Assembly: GCA_029844215.1 (NCBI GenBank)
Contig: CM056726.1
Span: 80,529,548-80,593,547 of the forward strand
DNA: 64,000 nt
Source of the DNA: Przewalskia tangutica
Taxonomy: Eukaryota; Streptophyta; Magnoliopsida; Solanales; Solanaceae
Reading direction: 5' to 3'
The translations under genes were made by a program, and so were the position numbers. Shown here piece after piece: positions 58,996-64,000 of the stretch (positions are counted from its first letter, which is position 1; the number at the start of each line of letters is the position of its first letter). A model generated the notes under the pieces. The model was not told the DNA's origin and made no database searches. It was given only the letters and a program-made list of their open reading frames with translations.

Positions 58996-59480
58996 TCAAG
59001 CGTGCGTGGAATCCCCATCATGCAAGCGGTATAAGTGTAAAATATAACCACGTGACGCGCGTGGCATCCACCTCACCGCTTGCATACATACACAACACAT
59101 ATATATATATATATATATAACGCGGACGCATGCCCCGGAATCCCTCATCATATAAGCATGGCCATAACGTGCCCTCGACATCCCTCATCGTAGGTGCAGG
59201 TCTTCATGGGGAGCTAGCCCATGGAGTAATAATATAACATGCCCCCGGAATCCCTCATCGTGGGTACATGTCTTCATGGGGAGCTATCCCATGGAGTAAT
59301 AGTCTTACATAGCATGGTCGCATGCCCCGGAATCCCTCATCGTATAAGCATGGCCATGGGTAATAAAACAAATCCGGGAATCTAACCGCGTCACGGTCGG
59401 ATGCCGGAATCCCATCGTATAAGCGTGTCCAAGGATCAATCAAAATGGAAGCATACGTGGAATCCCACATCATCAGCGAC
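58996..59480 (-). repeat. Degenerate tandem repeats in the solo LTR
   Basis: Six to seven imperfect units of roughly 50-70 bp built around CCCGGAATCCCTCATCGTAT and CTTCATGGGGAGCTA. They occupy the place of the ATGCGG array of the other LTRs. Related single units recur at 62340-62760. Confidence 0.75.
59099..59119. repeat. (AT)10 microsatellite
   Basis: Ten AT dinucleotides plus one A, inside the degenerate repeat area. Confidence 0.95.
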
Positions 59481-61565
59481 GCGTCAAGTAAACTTACAAC
59501 AAGACAGTGGCCTCCAACTGAGAGTCACGACAACGTAAACATATAATACTTGCACTCAAAGCTATCACAAGCAAACATAGGCAAGTTCATTAAACCTTTA
59601 GACTTCCATTTTTTTATAAACTCATGGCACTTTCGTTTCACACATAAAAATTCGGGAATTTAACCCAAAGTACTACGTGCTTACATTCTTTTCAAAAGAC
59701 TCCTTTTCATATAAAACCCCAAGATACTAACACCCGTAGTATCAAGGCTTGTTTACATTTTACATAAGTCACTACACTTTTAGAAATACAATTTTCTGGC
59801 TTCTAAATCAAGTGACTTCTTTCCTTAACACTTAAGCAATTGATGCTTTTAAATCCATTTGCCTTTCTTTATTTCAAAACATTTATCATTACTTAGAGTA
59901 AACCACTCTTAACTTCCATAAAGCTATTATAACCCACTTCCCATAAAGTCGTTATACTAACTTTATACTTTAGGCAAATACATTCTTTTTATAACCAAGA
60001 GACTTATACTTTCAAAATACTCCAAGTCTCTTATCTTTTAGAATCAAGTTTCGTAGTTCATAGTCTTAACACTTCATAACGTAAACTCTTTAAATTAAGC
60101 AACAAATGCCTTATATGTGAGAATAGGTTATACATGTTTATACTGATCTCATTAAAGCAGCCATGATCTAGAAAATGTAATACAATTTTGTCTTATCTTA
60201 GCTTCTATGCAGATGGAGAATTCTACTTGTTTTAATATAATTTATCGTCATTACATTTTCCTTTATTAACGCTGCAATGGCTTGTTCGATACTTATTCTC
60301 ATTCGTGCTGTAAATTAGCCAAGTCAAATTGGCTCCAAATACCTCCTAACGACTCTTACCAACATCCCCCATAAGACTTGGTAAGAACTTATGATAACTC
60401 AGACATAACCTTTACATATAGTAAATCAACATACATACTTCTTAACTTCTAAGAGTAGAAGGAATCATGAAATAATACCACATGTATATTCCATACATAG
60501 AATCATGTCTAAAGAAGGAAGAGGTTCACATACCTCGTGACGATTATCGACAAAGCAAAATGCTCAAGTACTTCAACCTTGACTATTCCATCCTTGGTAG
60601 AATCCGCTATACTTAGTACTTCAACCTAAAATGGCCATATCGTCCATTAACCTCTGCTTGAACGTAGAATATTCTAAGTGCAAAGTCACCAAATTCTACG
60701 GAAAATCGGACAAACTTCCTTTGTTTCTACATACTTTGCCACCTTTTCAAGGCGAATACAATAACCAAACACGCCACATTTAAGGCTCAACAATTCAGCT
60801 AACCAAAGGGGATTACACGCCTTAACAGGACGTGTAAAATTCTGCCCCACAAATTAATACGAAACTAGTTCCATAATTAAAGCCATTCTCGGCTAACATA
60901 AACAACAACACCAATTCTTATCCAATTTCCTTTTCAATCCAAATTGTTACCTTAACATGATATCAAGTCGCAATCGACTAAACTACTACAATCTTCAAGT
61001 AAGTAACATGCGACGACTAAACTAGTAACTAAATTGAATTACAATCTTAAAGGCTAAATCATGCAACTTTCGGATTCCATCCAAATATTCCATAACACAT
61101 ATCATTCTTCATAATATAATCCACATGATCATTTCTAACTACTACAACATGAAATCTTGAATTATAAAAGCAAGACGGAGATTATTACCTCCTTAAGCTC
61201 AAAATGATCCAAAACCCTAAGTCGATCATTAGCAACTCCAACTCATTTTCTTGACGTTCCAATCCGCTATTTGCAACCCTTAGAAGCTTGTGAAAAACTC
61301 CTCTTCTATTTCCAACTTCAAAGTTGAAGAACACCTTGGGTTTTCGCCTTGCGACTAACGTAGAAATGCGGTTTTTCCGAAATCTTTCTATTGAGATATC
61401 CTTACAATACCCTTAGGGACATTGGGTTAAAGTCTTGTGGCTAATGGATCAAAACTACAAAAATTTTGTGTGGGAATGATGTCAAAGCCGAGAGCAACTC
61501 AAGGCACACACAAGTCTCTCAAATTTTTTTCTAAGTGTTGGAAGACAAGTCTTGCTACTAGTGTT

Positions 61566-61573
61566 CTTATATA
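61566..61573 (-). promoter_or_regulatory. Possible TATA box of the type II LTR
   Basis: TATATAAG on the minus strand, ~500 bases into the LTR, the expected region for a promoter. It has no C run after it, unlike the first family. Tentative. Confidence 0.4.
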
Positions 61574-62067
61574 AAACATTGGAGGGTCTAGATTATAACA
61601 CTTGTTAAATTTGGAGGGAAGAGATCAAGCCAAGTGGCCCTTGGACTTAGTCAACAATGTCAAGCTCTTAATTAGCAAGACTTTGTTATCTATACATTGG
61701 TCAAATGACCATTTTGCCCTTGCAAATTTCGTCCAAGACTATAGTGGGGGGGGGGGGGGTGCCACGTGTCGCCCTCCCATTCGTCCATAAAATTCCGTAA
61801 CCCTCGTGGGCCCCACAAAACGTAAAATTCCTCGGGTGGGCCCCACACGACCAAATCCGTAAAATAAATTTCCAAAATGAAAATACATTCCATAATCCTC
61901 AATTAATGCATTTTGAGAATCCAATTCTCCTCAACGAACATTTTTCCTTTCCGACGTTCAGAAGATTTTTCGTCGGAAAAATAATTCATCATTTCGTACC
62001 CTTTTTCAAGTCTTGAGTTCCTTACTTACATTCTCTTAAACATGTCCTGGACTTACGGGGTGTAACA

Positions 62068-62834
62068 GCTATCCCAAAAACTATGGCGGTCCTACTGCAG
62101 ATCACTAGCGTACCTAAACTGCGGCGTGAGCGGCCGAAGGAGTCGATGTCGAAGAATGTACCAAGTATGTGAAACAGTAAATACTGTAAAGAAATCATAA
62201 CAGTCTATACAAAACAGGAGACATGTATGATAGTCAAACTACAGTACACAATACATAAGCAGTCATATCAAGTCAGGGACGCATGCCCTCAAAGTCACTA
62301 CTCAAATATAACTATGGGTCTCACGCCCATAATATCAACCATGCCCGTGGAATCCTACTGCCGGCAGTCCATGATATAATATAACACCAATAAGCATACA
62401 TGAACACCAAGTCCCACATGTGTCCTAAAAGCATGCGGGCGAGTAGGAAAAGCGAACCACGGATCCGGCTGCGTCATAAAAGCGGCGGGCAAATGCGAAA
62501 GACAACTACGAGATCGGCTGCGTCATCAATCGCAAGGCAAGTACGAAAACTAACTACCAGATCCAGCCTGTCGTCACGAGATATGACCGGGGCAAGTGCG
62601 TCACTAAATCTCATGGAGGGCTAATCCATGGAATAAAAATATCCCACGTGGTCACATGCCCCTGAATCCCACATCGTATAAGCATGTCTATGGGGTAATA
62701 CAAATAATGGAAGCATACCCGTGGAATCCCACATCACCGTCGGTACGTCCAAGTAAACTTACAACAAGACAACCGACCCTTCAACCGAGAGTCGCGGCAG
62801 CGTAAAAATATAATACTTGCACTCAAAGGCTATC
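62068..62834 (-). repeat. Type II LTR, minus strand, right segment (truncated)
   Basis: Begins with the second GCTAT and continues the LTR begun at 57978. It is broken at 62834 by a plus-strand LTR; the five bases before the break are CTATC. Confidence 0.75.
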
Positions 62835-64000
62835 TGTTATACCCCGTATTTCCAGAGTATGTACGTGAGGGCGTACGTATAAAAGTTTAAGCCTTAAGTT
62901 AGGCAAGGACCGAAAATTTTGGGCACAACTAGCGAAAAGAATCGTTTTCCGACGAAACATTTTCCGGACTTTGCGAGGGGAAAATTACGGCTATGTCATT
63001 TATAATTTTTGCGGATTTTTCCGAGAGATGAAATATTTTGGACCAACGGGAGGGTGACATGTGTCACCCTCAAAGTGGACGTTATTGTGGGCGTCTCTTG
63101 CACGATTTGTGGGTCAAGGGTTGGTAGGATATTTGTGATATTTTGTGTGGTATATGGATAAGGTACACTTGCCCAAATCCTCACCCTACACTTGCCCACC
63201 ACTTGGCTTAATCTTGGCCATTGATTTCCCTATAAATACCCCCTTGGTTGAAGACTTCTTCATCCACAAAATGTTTTCTAAGTCTTGAAATCCTCCCCCC
63301 CTTCTTGTGTAGTTCTCGTCCAAGTCTTCCCCCTCCCCCTTTGTGAGGCCCCTTGGCCGAGAGTACCCCCTCCCCCTCTCCTAGGGGTGCTAGCCGAAAC
63401 CTACCCCCCCTCCTAGTGGTGTTGTTCTCGTGAAAATACCCCCCTCTTGGTAGAAAATACTCTCCAAGTATAGTTACTATTCCAAAATACCTTGGCGCAA
63501 ATACCTTGTAGTATTCCAAGGTTACACCTATACTAAAAGCCCAGAAATACTACTATACTTCCCTTCAGTCAAAACGAAACCCTAAGGAAAATCTTCACAG
63601 TTGGTTGAAGTATTAAGAAGAAGTTGCGTAGAACTTCTAAGGGTTGTTTGGAGCGGGTTGGAGCACCCGTAGTAGGAGCTAAACGTTGCTCAGGATCGAC
63701 ATTAAATCTTGGATAATTTTGGGCTTATCGAGGTAAATACTCTTGTCCTTATATTGTAATTGGAAATTACATACTGTAGTAGTATAGAAATGAATATAAG
63801 ATTCATAGAAGAGAATTGAACTGTAATAGAAGGATATTACAGATAAGACTCGATCAAATCACTGAGAAGAATATTAAAGTAGAAGATTGAATCAGACTTA
63901 CATAGGATTTGTATTCTGATGAACTTGTGAAGTTTGACGGGTTGGGAAGTGCTGCCCAATTTTCCGTAGAATCTTGTATCTAGATTTATTCTACCGAGTA
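62835..64000 (+). repeat. First-family LTR, plus strand (5' part, cut by window end)
   Basis: Starts TGTTATACCCCGTATTTCC, TATA at 63231-63238, followed by the usual C-rich leader and the CTTGTCGAGG-type block. Neither target duplication nor class (long or short LTR) can be checked because the right end is outside the window. Confidence 0.88.
63231..63238 (+). promoter_or_regulatory. LTR TATA box
   Basis: TATAAATA followed by CCCCC, ~396 bases into the LTR. Confidence 0.65.

Larger units (their letters stand above)
58295..62067 (-). repeat. Complete solo LTR, type II, minus strand
   Basis: 3773 bp, TGTCACGACCC to ACGGGGTGTAACA, flanked on both sides by GCTAT. No internal region, PBS or PPT adjoins it, so it is a product of LTR-LTR recombination. 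It holds a degenerate 50-70 bp repeat area with GGAATCCCTCATCGTATAAG (58996-59480), an (AT)n run, the GTTATA hairpin near 59925-59975, and a G run at 61745-61759. Confidence 0.92.

Noticed and set aside
59099..59119. Promoter in the (AT)10 run
   Set aside because: A simple dinucleotide repeat inside a degenerate repeat area, far from the expected LTR promoter position.

Overview
This window is plant (angiosperm) heterochromatin-type DNA made almost entirely of nested LTR retrotransposons of the Ty3/gypsy superfamily. The pol remnants look like the chromovirus Tekay/Del group: an F-I-D-D-I-L reverse transcriptase box, an integrase GPY/F module, and a C-terminal chromodomain-like tail ending in PHLFPTPP. 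The protein style resembles elements of asterids such as Solanaceae, but the species cannot be proven from sequence alone. I see no host gene, tRNA, rRNA or CRISPR. No pol or gag copy is intact.

Most elements share one LTR design: start TGTTATACCCCG, end GGGTCGTGACA, a TATAAATACCCC box several hundred bases in, a primer-binding site for initiator tRNA-Met (TGGTATCAGAGC) just after the 5' LTR, and a polypurine tract AAGGAGGGGAGAA just before the 3' LTR. These ends let the nest be parsed.

Left block: a plus-strand LTR (1-2096, cut by the window edge) sits in the 3' LTR of a minus-strand outer element (2097-18233). That element's gag region carries a complete minus-strand inner element (6222-14908). 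At 18234 a further minus-strand element begins. Its 3' LTR is split by plus-strand element A (19233-38068, target duplication CATAG). The 3' LTR of A is itself split by plus-strand element B (27546-37303, target duplication GGCTT). B is the only copy with both LTRs, PBS, gag, complete pol layout and PPT, though it is full of frameshifts.

The interrupted minus-strand element resumes at 38069 and shows pol (39600-42399) until another minus-strand element (42400-46579) enters its PR/RT linker. That copy stops abruptly at 46579/46580 against a plus-strand LTR fragment (46580-48364). This is a rearrangement or an assembly junction. It is followed by the best preserved pol (48365-52282, with a ~715 bp internal duplication) and its 3' LTR (52397-54929).

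Right block: a second LTR family (TGTTACACCCCG start) at 55335-57977, broken by a minus-strand LTR (57978-62834). The latter contains a solo LTR of 3.77 kb with a clean GCTAT duplication (58295-62067). A plus-strand LTR of the first family begins at 62835 and runs off the window.

The most interesting pattern is two structural classes sharing the same termini: pol-bearing elements with short LTRs (~2.4-2.5 kb), and elements without PR-RT-RNaseH that carry gag plus a conserved noncoding linker and have long LTRs (~3.1-3.4 kb). This looks like an autonomous/non-autonomous pair. Indels between near-identical copies cluster in C/G-rich segments, so some broken frames may be sequencing artefacts rather than real decay.
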